Assembly (NCBI GenBank): GCA_017744515.1
Contig: JAGIBF010000001.1
Span: 124,001 to 188,000 of the forward strand
Direction of reading: 5' to 3'
Length of the DNA stretch: 64,000 nucleotides
Source of the DNA: Niastella sp.
GTDB lineage: Bacteria; Bacteroidota; Bacteroidia; Chitinophagales; Chitinophagaceae
A model generated the notes under the pieces. It saw only the letters and a list, made by a program, of their open reading frames with translations. It made no database searches and was not told the DNA's origin. This document shows, piece after piece, positions 23,962 through 32,881 of this stretch. A program made the position numbers and the translations under genes. Each line of letters starts with the position of its first letter. The stretch's first letter is position 1.

Positions 23962-25767
23962 TCAGGGTTTGAAAGTTGAGATGAGTGTATAGGTAACTCC
24001 TGCGGCGGGCAGGTCTTCCACGTAGTTTCCATACCATTTTTGCATGTAGCGTGTGCTATAGGCAACGGGCACTGCATTCCAGTCTTTGGAAGTGTGCTCC
24101 TTCGCAAATTTCAAGGGAATGAGGGGATTGACATCGTTTTGTAGTCCGCCTAATTTATTCAATCCGTCCTGATAACCTGCAGGATTGAGGTTGATGACGG
24201 CAGTAGGATAACTGGCCCTCATGGGTATTTCGAGCCAAGGGGTTGCTATTGCAGCTCCGGGATTGGTATGTGGCGAGAAATCGAATGCACGGGTACGTCG
24301 CTGGAGGCACCATACATCAAAGGCCTGATCGGGGAAATAGTTGAGCCATTGTTGTGTGTAAATTTTAGCAAGCGGATCGGCAGCAATGTCGGCTCTTACA
24401 ATGCTTACATAATCTGTAAAACCTATCCCTACAGTACCCCATTTGATGCCATCTCTTGTTTTATAGGCGTCACGCTGCGCATTGCTGATCTTCCAGTAAG
24501 CGAAGTTGGCATCAATGCCTTCGTTGTAGTATTGTTCAGCTGTTTTTGATCCGCCCAACCCTTTGGCTGCCGCTTCTGCTTTGAGCAATTGTGATTCGGC
24601 ATAGGACAGGATGATGAAGGGCCGGTCAGGAGCTATTAAGCCTGTAGCAGGATCTATAGCCTGGTTATTGGCCCCCCAACCATATCCTTTCATGCGTGAG
24701 TACGTGGTAAGTTTCACGTTCTGCCCGAGGGGATCAATAAGACCATTGAGGGCTGACCATCCAGGTAGTTTCGCGGGCGATTTGGGTCTTCCAAAGTGAG
24801 GAATCCTGTAATCCACCACGCGCAGGGAATCGTCGTTCCTGCTGGGCATGGTATCTCTCAACAAGTATCTGTCGGCCGCGTTGGCTATGGGCACGGAATC
24901 AAAATACGCATCTATACGGGGATCTTTATATGACCTGAAGTGTACAAAGAGGTAATCATTCATGCTCGGTGGATCGAGGGTATAGGAACCTCTTTTGAAG
25001 CGCTGGTAGTGGGGGTTCTCATTGCCAATCACATTCTCATAACTCATTTTGGCGGTCTCTGTTTCGGCAATGATGGTATTGGCTTCATTGCTCATGACAT
25101 CGCGTACGTGTTCTTCCGACAACTGTGGCAGGTTCTTGCCGCAACGTAACGCTATCTTCAGGCGCAGGGTATTGGCAAACTTCTTCCAGTTGGTAATAGA
25201 AGTAGCAGCAGCTCCATAAATGGCATCATACACCAGCCTATCCTGCGGCCTGGACAGGTCTATTTTAGCCGCTGCATCTTTTAAGGTATTCAACACATAG
25301 GCGTATACGGAATCTTCATCATCAAATTTAATGGATGCAAGGTAATCGCGGTTGTTGGCCTGGCTTTGGGGTATGGGACCAAAAGTGGCTACAAGGATGG
25401 AATAAGCATAGGCTTCCCAAATCCTGGCTATCTGTACGCGGTTATTGAAATCGGGTTGATTGCCGTAGGTGATCTTAACCTGGTTGATGGGCTCCAATAC
25501 ATATACATACATGTTTTGCCAGACACCTCTTTCATCGGTGCCGTAACGGCTGCCTGCATTGATATGGTTGGCCACATCCCAATAAGTGGTGTAGTTGGCA
25601 TTGCCCATGAAATCATTGAGTCTTTTAAAGGTTCCCTGCAAAGCTGCTTCGGGTGTCACTTCGGTGAACTGGGTAGGATCGACGTTCATGTCCTCGAAGT
25701 TCTTCGCGCATCCATTCAATGCTATGGATGCTATGATGAATGTTATCGCTATTAATTGCTTTCTCAT
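23962..25767 (-). CDS. SusD/RagB family outer-membrane lipoprotein
   Basis: A 601-residue SusD-type glycan-binding lipoprotein; the lipobox LNGC puts the lipidated Cys at residue 20. The sequence is of the SusD-like_2 (SusD/RagB nutrient-binding) type: CAKNFEDMNVDPTQ after lipidation, IARIWEAYAYSILVATFGPIP around 115, TNWKKFANTLRLKIALRC near 195 and PFIILSYAESQLLKAEAAAKGLG near 385. It closes the lid over the SusC channel and binds the glycan at the surface. It starts 14 nt after the SusC stop, and the next gene also follows by 14 nt, so SusC, SusD and the GH99-like gene are one transcription unit. Confidence 0.93.
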   Translation of the reverse strand: MRKQLIAITFIIASIALNGCAKNFEDMNVDPTQFTEVTPEAALQGTFKRLNDFMGNANYTTYWDVANHINAGSRYGTDERGVWQNMYVYVLEPINQVKITYGNQPDFNNRVQIARIWEAYAYSILVATFGPIPQSQANNRDYLASIKFDDEDSVYAYVLNTLKDAAAKIDLSRPQDRLVYDAIYGAAATSITNWKKFANTLRLKIALRCGKNLPQLSEEHVRDVMSNEANTIIAETETAKMSYENVIGNENPHYQRFKRGSYTLDPPSMNDYLFVHFRSYKDPRIDAYFDSVPIANAADRYLLRDTMPSRNDDSLRVVDYRIPHFGRPKSPAKLPGWSALNGLIDPLGQNVKLTTYSRMKGYGWGANNQAIDPATGLIAPDRPFIILSYAESQLLKAEAAAKGLGGSKTAEQYYNEGIDANFAYWKISNAQRDAYKTRDGIKWGTVGIGFTDYVSIVRADIAADPLAKIYTQQWLNYFPDQAFDVWCLQRRTRAFDFSPHTNPGAAIATPWLEIPMRASYPTAVINLNPAGYQDGLNKLGGLQNDVNPLIPLKFAKEHTSKDWNAVPVAYSTRYMQKWYGNYVEDLPAAGVTYTLISTFKP

Positions 25768-25781
25768 TTTTCTACAAGGTT

Positions 25782-28700
25782 TTAAAAGTTAACTTTTACA
25801 TCAAAGCCATACTGCGCATAAGGGAAAGAACCACCGGCCTCAATGCCCTGGGCATTACCTGAGGTGTTGGCCGATTCCGGATCGATACCGCGCGGTGTAT
25901 TGCGGTAGATGAGCCATAGGTTTCTACCTACAATGGCTGCACGCACTCCTTTTATAAAACCGTTTTTGAACATTTTGTTGGGGACAGTATAACCGATTAC
26001 CAATTCTGTAAGCCTGATGGCGCTGGCATCATAGGTGAGGTATTCAGTATTATTGAGGGTGTAGTCGCCAGACAGCAATGCAGGTTCAGACCAGACATTA
26101 TTGGGTTTGCCAGGTATCATGCGACCATTTTTGTCGAGCAGAATGTTGCCACTGGCATCGGTGAGGGGGAAATACGAATTTGCGTATTTTCTTCCTTTCA
26201 CCCGGCTATCTGCATAGGGTACCCGATTAGCCCCTACCTGCTGACCAATGCCCATTCTTTCATCTCCGTTTTCACCGAGGATATAGTTGCTGAAGAACCA
26301 TTCCTCCCGGCCCTCCAGGCTTTCAATGGTATTGCCCTGGAAATTGCCACGACCATAAGAAGCTGAATACAGGCTGCCACCCCATTTCACATTGACGAGG
26401 AAGGAAAGGTCGAAGGCTTTGTAACGGAAAGTCGATCCGATAGAGCCCAGCCAATCGGGGCGGTACACGCCTACATATTTATTGACATCCGGATAGAGAC
26501 GGCCACTCGTTTGCACCAACATGGTATCACCCACATAATAAGGGATGGTACCCATGATCACACCATATGGTTTGCCTACTACTGCATTGATGGTAGCGCC
26601 CAGGTTCTGGCCCAGTTGAAGGGTAGGCACACCATCTACGAGGGACATCACGAGGTTGTCGTTCTTTGACCAGTTGGCCCTGACATCCCAGCTAAAATTC
26701 TTCTTTCTTATCACGTTTACACTGGCGGTGAGCTCGATGCCTCTATTGCGCATTTCACCCGCATTCACTACCCGTTGTTGAAATCCGCTCTCTGTAGGTG
26801 TATTGGCAGTGATGATCTGGTTGGTACTATTTGCCTGGTAAACAGTAGCGGTTATGTTCACGCGCTGTTTGAATAATCCCAACTCTACTCCTATTTCGCG
26901 GGAAACGGTTTGTTCCGGTTTCAGCTCATAGTTGTTCAAGCGGGTAGAATAGTTGAATGTTGGGTTGCCGAGGAAAAGGCCACCATTCGACCAGTTGGTG
27001 GTAAGGGAGTTGGGCGGTGCGGAGTTACCCACTTTTGCCCAGGATGCTCTTAACTTACCATAGCTAAGGAGGTCTTTGTTCTTCACGAAGTTGCTGAAGA
27101 TAAAACTGAGGCCTGCTGATGGATAGAAATAGGTATTGCCTCCTTTTGGCAGTGTGGTAGATTTATCGGCACGGGCTGTAACGTCTGCATACAGGAAGTC
27201 CCTGAAACCAACTGTGGCATTACCGTATACTGAACCTATTTGTCTTCTTACGAGTGATTCGCTGGCCCTGGGTGTAGTGTTGGCATTGTGGATGCTGGGC
27301 TTATCGTGTACCAGCAGTCTGTCCATAAATGCTTCTCTTACTACCGAGTTGAAGGTTGCGAGGTTGGTAGCAGCGTTGGCTGTAACGGTGAAGTCTGCAT
27401 TTATCTTCCTATTGAATTGCAGCATGGCCTCAAAGTTCCAGTTGCGTTCGTCCTGCATACGGTTGGAGAAGAATCCGTCTTTTTGTCTTAAAGAACCGAG
27501 CTCGCGGTATTCATATCCCTGGAAGGTACCGATATCGCCGGTGGCTTGTCCACGGAAGCGCAATCCTTTGGCCAGTTCCACAGTAGCTGTAACGCCTCCA
27601 ATATAACGGCTTCTGGTGTCTCTGTTCTCATTTTCATAGAGCATCCAATAAGGATTTTCTACTGTACCGAATGCGCCGAGACCTGGTGCATTGCCATTGG
27701 CATCTTTCCAGGGGGAAAGTGCGGCGAGGTTAGTACTGCGAGGCAGGTATACATAGGCCGACATGGGGCTTGAAGGGTTGAGGTTGCGATAGGTACGATT
27801 TTTCATATCGTCCATGGTATATAATAGCCTGGCGTCGATTGTCACTTTGTTGCCCAGTTTGCGGGTAGCATATAGATTTAAATTGTGCTTATTGCGCTTG
27901 TTCTGGTTTTGGAGTACATCATCACTTTTGGTATAGGTATAGGAGAGCCTGAAAGAGGATACTGCATCGGACTTACTGAGGGCAATATTGGAAGTATTGG
28001 TAAGGCTTGATTTGTAGAAATCGGTGACATTATCGGGCTGTGGCCTATAGCCGCCGGGCAAGGGCTTACCGGAAAAATCATTGTAGGGCTGGCCCAACAT
28101 GGGGGCGCCCCATGATCTGTCATATGTTCCGGTATTGATACCACCGGTACCGGGAAATAACTGGTTGGCATTGCCTACTAACCTTCCACCGCTGCCTTCA
28201 CCATAGACGTTTTGGTAGGCGGGAAATTCGGTAATGGTGTACCACATCATGTTCTGGTTGACTGATATACCCAGGCTCTTATCGCCAGGTTTGCCTTTTT
28301 TGGTGGTAACAAGTATGGCCCCGTTGGCAGCCATGGAGCCATAGAGGGCTGCCGCGTTGGGGCCTTTCAGCACTTCGATGGATTCTATATCGTCGGGGTT
28401 GAGGTCGGCGGCAGTGTTGCCATAGTCGAGGTTGTTCCTTTCGGAAATGTTGTTGGCAATGGGCACTCCATCCACCACCCAGAGTGGCTGGTTGTTGCCG
28501 GTGATGGAGCCTTCGCCCCGGATGACCACGCGGCTGGATGAACCGGGCTGTCCGGTAGTCGTGACCTGGAGGCCGGCTACTTTTCCCATCAGCCCATTTA
28601 CAATGTTTACATCGCGTGCTTCGGTAAGCCGGTCGGCATCTACGCTTTGCGATGAATAGGTCACTGATTTAGCTTTCCGGGTAAGGCCGAGGGCCGACAC

Positions 28701-29057
28701 CACTACTACTTCATCCATGTTGTCGGCAACTGGTAACAGGGTAATCTGTATCAGGTCGTTGCCGGTAACCGGCATTTCCCTGCGGGCGAAGCCGGAATGT
28801 GAGATAATGAGGACGACATTGTTGCCGGTAACGTTGAGGCTGAATGTTCCGTCGGCTTTGGTGCTGGTACCGTTGGCGGTACCTTTTACTACAATGCTGA
28901 CGCCCTGCATGGGCTTTTTTGTTTCGTCGGTAATAATGCCCCGAATGGAGCGGGATTGGCTAAAGGCCTGGGCGCTCACGAGCAGTAATGCCACGAGCAA
29001 GGGGAGGCAAATTCGCATAATCGTTAGTTTAAATATAAAAGCGGGTTTTTTTTTCAT
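25782..29057 (-). CDS. SusC/RagA TonB-linked outer-membrane transporter
   Basis: A 1091-residue SusC-family porin. After the signal peptide (to about residue 33; a second start at Met14 is equally good) comes a carboxypeptidase-regulatory-like domain (about 36-115). A TonB-box-like MDEVVVVSALG follows near 115-125, then the plug (about 130-245, with VVIRGEGSITGNNQPLWVVDGVPI) and a 22-strand barrel to the C-terminal GFDVKVNF. There is no N-terminal STN domain, so it does not signal through an anti-sigma factor. It imports oligosaccharides released at the surface by the PUL enzymes. It is the first gene of the ten-gene unit; the membrane-bound regulator lies 374 nt upstream on the same strand. 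Confidence 0.94.
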   Translation of the reverse strand: MKKKPAFIFKLTIMRICLPLLVALLLVSAQAFSQSRSIRGIITDETKKPMQGVSIVVKGTANGTSTKADGTFSLNVTGNNVVLIISHSGFARREMPVTGNDLIQITLLPVADNMDEVVVVSALGLTRKAKSVTYSSQSVDADRLTEARDVNIVNGLMGKVAGLQVTTTGQPGSSSRVVIRGEGSITGNNQPLWVVDGVPIANNISERNNLDYGNTAADLNPDDIESIEVLKGPNAAALYGSMAANGAILVTTKKGKPGDKSLGISVNQNMMWYTITEFPAYQNVYGEGSGGRLVGNANQLFPGTGGINTGTYDRSWGAPMLGQPYNDFSGKPLPGGYRPQPDNVTDFYKSSLTNTSNIALSKSDAVSSFRLSYTYTKSDDVLQNQNKRNKHNLNLYATRKLGNKVTIDARLLYTMDDMKNRTYRNLNPSSPMSAYVYLPRSTNLAALSPWKDANGNAPGLGAFGTVENPYWMLYENENRDTRSRYIGGVTATVELAKGLRFRGQATGDIGTFQGYEYRELGSLRQKDGFFSNRMQDERNWNFEAMLQFNRKINADFTVTANAATNLATFNSVVREAFMDRLLVHDKPSIHNANTTPRASESLVRRQIGSVYGNATVGFRDFLYADVTARADKSTTLPKGGNTYFYPSAGLSFIFSNFVKNKDLLSYGKLRASWAKVGNSAPPNSLTTNWSNGGLFLGNPTFNYSTRLNNYELKPEQTVSREIGVELGLFKQRVNITATVYQANSTNQIITANTPTESGFQQRVVNAGEMRNRGIELTASVNVIRKKNFSWDVRANWSKNDNLVMSLVDGVPTLQLGQNLGATINAVVGKPYGVIMGTIPYYVGDTMLVQTSGRLYPDVNKYVGVYRPDWLGSIGSTFRYKAFDLSFLVNVKWGGSLYSASYGRGNFQGNTIESLEGREEWFFSNYILGENGDERMGIGQQVGANRVPYADSRVKGRKYANSYFPLTDASGNILLDKNGRMIPGKPNNVWSEPALLSGDYTLNNTEYLTYDASAIRLTELVIGYTVPNKMFKNGFIKGVRAAIVGRNLWLIYRNTPRGIDPESANTSGNAQGIEAGGSFPYAQYGFDVKVNF

Positions 29058-29431
29058 ATAGCAAATCGTTGTTCACAAGCAATAACCCGCGTACCAGCGA
29101 TGAGGCCGGCAGCGGGATAAGGCTTACGTGTTACAAATGTGGGATGTGGTTCATAATGAATGATTAATAAAAGATTAATGGGGCGTGGTGGGCGCAAAAA
29201 AGTTTGACTTAAACGATTAAGGGGCGGGTTGACAAGTTAATAGGTTGATAGGTTGAAAAGGCAAATTCTTCGACAAGTGCCCTACGGAGCGAGGCAAAGA
29301 GTATTGCCCCTACGGGGCAAATGGCATTTTTGATGTAATTCTCTACAAAGCTGTAGCCCTGATGGGGCAGAATACACTTTTGACCCGATTTTCTTAGACC
29401 TGCTTTGTTTAGACCTTACAGGTTTGCAGGG
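29058..29431. other. Leader and gap between the SusC gene and its upstream regulator
   Basis: No gene. It should hold the SusC promoter, but no exact TAnnTTTG box was found on the minus strand. From 29225 to 29261 there is a GGTTGAAAAGG-type repeat. From about 29300 to 29375 there are two gene-less hairpin tracts (gcccctacggggc and agccctgatggggca) of a kind often scattered in Bacteroidota genomes. Confidence 0.5.
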
Positions 29432-32032
29432 TCAGGTTTCGAGGATGGACTGGAAGTCGCGTGGGAAGTTTTCGCCGTAGAGGGTCTTGTATTCTTTGGC
29501 GAAATTTTCGAAGGCCGTCTTGGCGAGGGAGTGTTTGCCCTGGTGGACGAGCGCCCGGCATTTGATGGCCATGGCATCTTCGTTGACGGGATCAAAGTGG
29601 AAGATGTCGTTGGCCAGCTTGACCAGGAACTCAGGGTCATCGGCTATGGAGATCGTACCTGCAAAGTTGAGGTAGGTATCTATAATGTCGTTGGAGACAT
29701 CGGCCTTGAAGGTCGCCAGCCAGGGATATTCCAAGTGACTCAGGAACCCACCGCGCCGGGTAATCGCTGCAAGGTCGTTAATCTTTTGGCGTGTGAGGGT
29801 TGTTTTGTCCTGTACGATCTGAAGACACTGGTGATAGTCGACATAGATATTTTCGTAATCTATTTCTATTTTCCAGTTCCCTGTTTCGTTGGATAGCTGG
29901 CAACCGGGCAGTTTGTCGAGAATGGCTTTTAGCTTGGCGATGTTGACTGAACGGTTATTACGGGCACTCTGTGTGGATTTATCGGACCAAAGTAGCTCGG
30001 TAAGTTTTTCTGAACTTACTCCTCTGCCTTTTCGAATGGTATAGAGTAATATGATGAGGAAAAGCTCTCTAACGAGTGGTGTAAACTGCCTGGTGATGTC
30101 TGCTCCTTCCTGGTCGACGACCTGCATTTCGCCGAATAGGAAGATGGCGTTTGTGATTTCGGGTTTCGGGTTTAGGGTTTCGGGTTCTTTAGGTCCGGAG
30201 TTGATGACGGGTATTGCTGGTTGCAGGTTCGCCGCAGTCGAAGAGTCTGGTTTTCCGGTCTGCGTATTGTTGTGAACAGACCTTTTGTTCTTGCGGAGAA
30301 AATAGTAGGTTATGGCTGCGCCAAGGATGAGCGTGATCAATAAATATATCCACCATGATAGGCCGGATGGGTTGCCGGCCATGGTATCGCCTGCTCCTAC
30401 CGGCGGCGCGGCGAGTGTATATATATTAATGGTGTAAATGCCGTCTTTATCGCCGGTGGCTTGTAATGATGTAGCTGCTATGAGCTGTTTGCTAACCGGA
30501 CAATAGAAAAGATCGGCAAAGGAGTTTACGTCTCTAAAGGAAAAGGGTATGGCATTGCCCACGAGGGTATAATCTGCTTTATCGAGTGATCCCTGTATCA
30601 ATTGTAGCTGGCTGCTGTATTTATAGTTGGGAAAGGCAAGACCATAGTATCTATTGATCTTTTCGTCGATAACCAGTGTATTGGCGAATACCACATCTTC
30701 TTTGCCAGGTTTTATTTCAAAGAGTTTTTTAAAGGTGCGTTTTCCCGCATCGAAGTAAAGCATATCGTAATAGCTTTTCGGTGCAAGGATCTGTTGACCG
30801 GTCTCGCTGCCATAGCCTCCCAATATATAAATGCCATCGCCTTTGGCTGTGGCTCCTGCTGCTGCCAGGTAGCGCGGCAATAGTTTATCTCCCGTAACTG
30901 GCACTGTACTCCAGGTTGCTGTTGGTATGTGATAGCGTCGAACCGTATCGCGGTACTGGAAATGTCCATATCCATTCAGCAGGTAAATGGATGTATCGCC
31001 CGGTGAATAAAACTTATTAAAATGCCAATAGTCTGTAACTGGTCCTGGCTGGAATTTCTTATCCCAATCGTTGTGTGTAAAATCGTACGTAGCCACGAAC
31101 CGGTGGTCTATGTACATATTATATAATTTTCCTGTGCTACTGTCGTACAGGGATTGATTGCCGCGCAGCAAGGGTTGCTGCCCGGATGTATATGCAGTGG
31201 CTGTGATCTCTCCGCTGAGCGTGGCGTAATTGTATAATGAGTCGGCTGTTACGAGGTAGAGTGTCCCCTGTTTTGGATTGAACGCGAAACCGGGGGCGCG
31301 GTGTACGGCAAACTGTCTGACCAGGCGCCACTCATAATGTGTATTTTTAATCCATACAGGATTTATGACTGCCGCATCTTTATCGTGTTTATTTTCATGT
31401 ACACTATTACCTTCGCGTTCATCCAGCGGCCACCAGTATTTTACCGTTCCTTCCTTCATGATCTTCACATCTCTGATCTTCATGGGCGGGACATCTGTAA
31501 TCTTTGCTTGTTTGTACTGGCTGGCGCCGAAATAATATTTGAAGCAGTCGCCCGCTTTCAATCCTACCTTTTGTTGTGTTTGGGTGATAGCGCCATTGCT
31601 GAGTATGATCTGATCGTTCTTAAAATCGAATCGTATCCGGAATTGATTCCACCGATCGTAGAGGTGGAGTGAATCGAGGGTAAATGCAATGTTGGTGAAC
31701 TTACCTCCGATGACCAATTTGAACTGATTGCCGCCTGGTTGCACATCGTAGATGAGGTCTATGTGCTCCTGTTCATTTTTAATCACCCGCAATATATAAC
31801 CAAAATAATCCCTGCGTCCGGGTAGTATAGTGAGGTCAAAAGTAAGTTCAAAGTCTTCTTGTGCGCAGTAATCGCCCCCCGGCAGCAGCTCCAGTGAAGT
31901 CCTCTTATCCTGTATGACCTCATGGCTGGCGAAGCCCAGGCCATAGGATTGTGCACTGGCCACGACGGCATGCAAGGTATAGATCAATATAAGCAGTAAG
32001 CAGCAAAGTATCTTTCGCGGTCCGGTGTTCAT
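29432..32032 (-). CDS. Membrane-bound kelch-sensor/SARP-type transcriptional regulator
   Basis: An 866-residue one-component regulator (883 if translation starts at 32083; the chosen Met gives a normal signal peptide). In 883-residue numbering: signal peptide about 18-45; ConA/LamG-like beta domain about 75-215; kelch-type propeller about 260-560 (GYGHFQY, LGGYGSETG); one membrane helix about 575-596 (SWWIYLLITLILG); Pro-rich linker 600-645; OmpR/SARP-type winged helix 645-745 (FTPLVRELFLIILLY, GVSSEKLTELLW, NNRSVNIAKLKAIL); helical BTAD-like domain 750-883. By layout it senses a glycan in the periplasm and binds DNA in the cytoplasm, as hybrid two-component regulators and SusR do with other parts. 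Its position upstream of SusC makes that PUL the likely target. Confidence 0.75.
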   Translation of the reverse strand: MNTGPRKILCCLLLILIYTLHAVVASAQSYGLGFASHEVIQDKRTSLELLPGGDYCAQEDFELTFDLTILPGRRDYFGYILRVIKNEQEHIDLIYDVQPGGNQFKLVIGGKFTNIAFTLDSLHLYDRWNQFRIRFDFKNDQIILSNGAITQTQQKVGLKAGDCFKYYFGASQYKQAKITDVPPMKIRDVKIMKEGTVKYWWPLDEREGNSVHENKHDKDAAVINPVWIKNTHYEWRLVRQFAVHRAPGFAFNPKQGTLYLVTADSLYNYATLSGEITATAYTSGQQPLLRGNQSLYDSSTGKLYNMYIDHRFVATYDFTHNDWDKKFQPGPVTDYWHFNKFYSPGDTSIYLLNGYGHFQYRDTVRRYHIPTATWSTVPVTGDKLLPRYLAAAGATAKGDGIYILGGYGSETGQQILAPKSYYDMLYFDAGKRTFKKLFEIKPGKEDVVFANTLVIDEKINRYYGLAFPNYKYSSQLQLIQGSLDKADYTLVGNAIPFSFRDVNSFADLFYCPVSKQLIAATSLQATGDKDGIYTINIYTLAAPPVGAGDTMAGNPSGLSWWIYLLITLILGAAITYYFLRKNKRSVHNNTQTGKPDSSTAANLQPAIPVINSGPKEPETLNPKPEITNAIFLFGEMQVVDQEGADITRQFTPLVRELFLIILLYTIRKGRGVSSEKLTELLWSDKSTQSARNNRSVNIAKLKAILDKLPGCQLSNETGNWKIEIDYENIYVDYHQCLQIVQDKTTLTRQKINDLAAITRRGGFLSHLEYPWLATFKADVSNDIIDTYLNFAGTISIADDPEFLVKLANDIFHFDPVNEDAMAIKCRALVHQGKHSLAKTAFENFAKEYKTLYGENFPRDFQSILET

Positions 32033-32294
32033 TAATGTTTGTTTGGCAGCATTCACTGTAAATATAACAGTGGTTGTGTTCATAAAAAAGTTGGGTGTTT
32101 GAGGGCGTAAAAAGGGGTTCGGCGTTCAGCGGCGAGGGCTCAATGTCAGAGGTTTGGAGACGAAAGCGGGAAGTTGATGGGTCATAAGCAGACATCTGGT
32201 AATATGAACTGCTTACCGGCTTGTTATTGTGCAACGGGGCCACACTATAAGCGATCATTCATCCGTTTACATTACTCGTTTAAAACCCTTGAAC

Positions 32295-32717
32295 TTGTAC
32301 AGCAGCATTTTTAAGGACCAGGCAAAGAAACCTGTCCATAAATTATTCCGCGAAACGCTGGACGATACGTACGACTACTGGTCGGACATCAGGGACTATG
32401 TGTTTCAAAACCGGCCGGGTGCTGAAGAGCTCTGGCATTTTTATCCAAAAGTGGGCTGGCATATCCGTATCAGGTACAACAAGCGTGTTATCGTGTATTG
32501 TATTCCTTGTGATAACTTTTTCGCTATCCTGCTCGTGTTGGGTGAAAAGGCTGTACGTGAAGCTCTCGACAGCAGTATTTCGGACGAGGCCAAGCAAATG
32601 ATACAGGATGCGGGCGCTCATACCGAAGGTCGAAGTTGCTACATTAAAGTCAATGATAACTGTTTTGTCAAAGACATCAAGAAGCTGCTGGCGATCAAGT
32701 TGTTTGTGAAATCGTAG
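32295..32717 (+). CDS. DUF3788 family protein
   Basis: A 140-residue cytoplasmic protein that fits the DUF3788 family: SSIFKDQAKKP at the N terminus, YDYWSDIRDYV, then ELWHFYPKVGWHIRIRYNKR, the central VLGEKAVREAL and the late DIKKLLAIKLFVKS. The frame has no ATG near its start. A TTG at 32295 matches the usual beginning of the family, while a GTG at 32229 would give 162 residues with an unmatched leader. DUF3788 proteins are small, single-domain and of unknown function. It is divergent from the membrane regulator and has no obvious operon partner. Confidence 0.7.
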   Translation: MYSSIFKDQAKKPVHKLFRETLDDTYDYWSDIRDYVFQNRPGAEELWHFYPKVGWHIRIRYNKRVIVYCIPCDNFFAILLVLGEKAVREALDSSISDEAKQMIQDAGAHTEGRSCYIKVNDNCFVKDIKKLLAIKLFVKS

Positions 32718-32857
32718 GCTTCCTATCCACATTTGTTTTCTTCTCCTACTCTTGCTACCTCCAGCATTGAGCTAAAGAGTCCAAGGATTTGTTATAATCA
32801 TTAATAAAGATCAGGTAAAAGGCTGAGGAAGGTCAGTCTACAGGCTCCAAGGTGTAG

Positions 32858-32865
32858 TATCTTTG
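32858..32865 (+). promoter_or_regulatory. -7 element upstream of the universal stress protein
   Basis: TATCTTTG is an exact TAnnTTTG match, 16 nt before the ATG at 32882. It would give a very short leader. No TTTG lies at the expected -33 spacing. Confidence 0.4.
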
Positions 32866-32881
32866 TTGAAACTTCGTTGCT

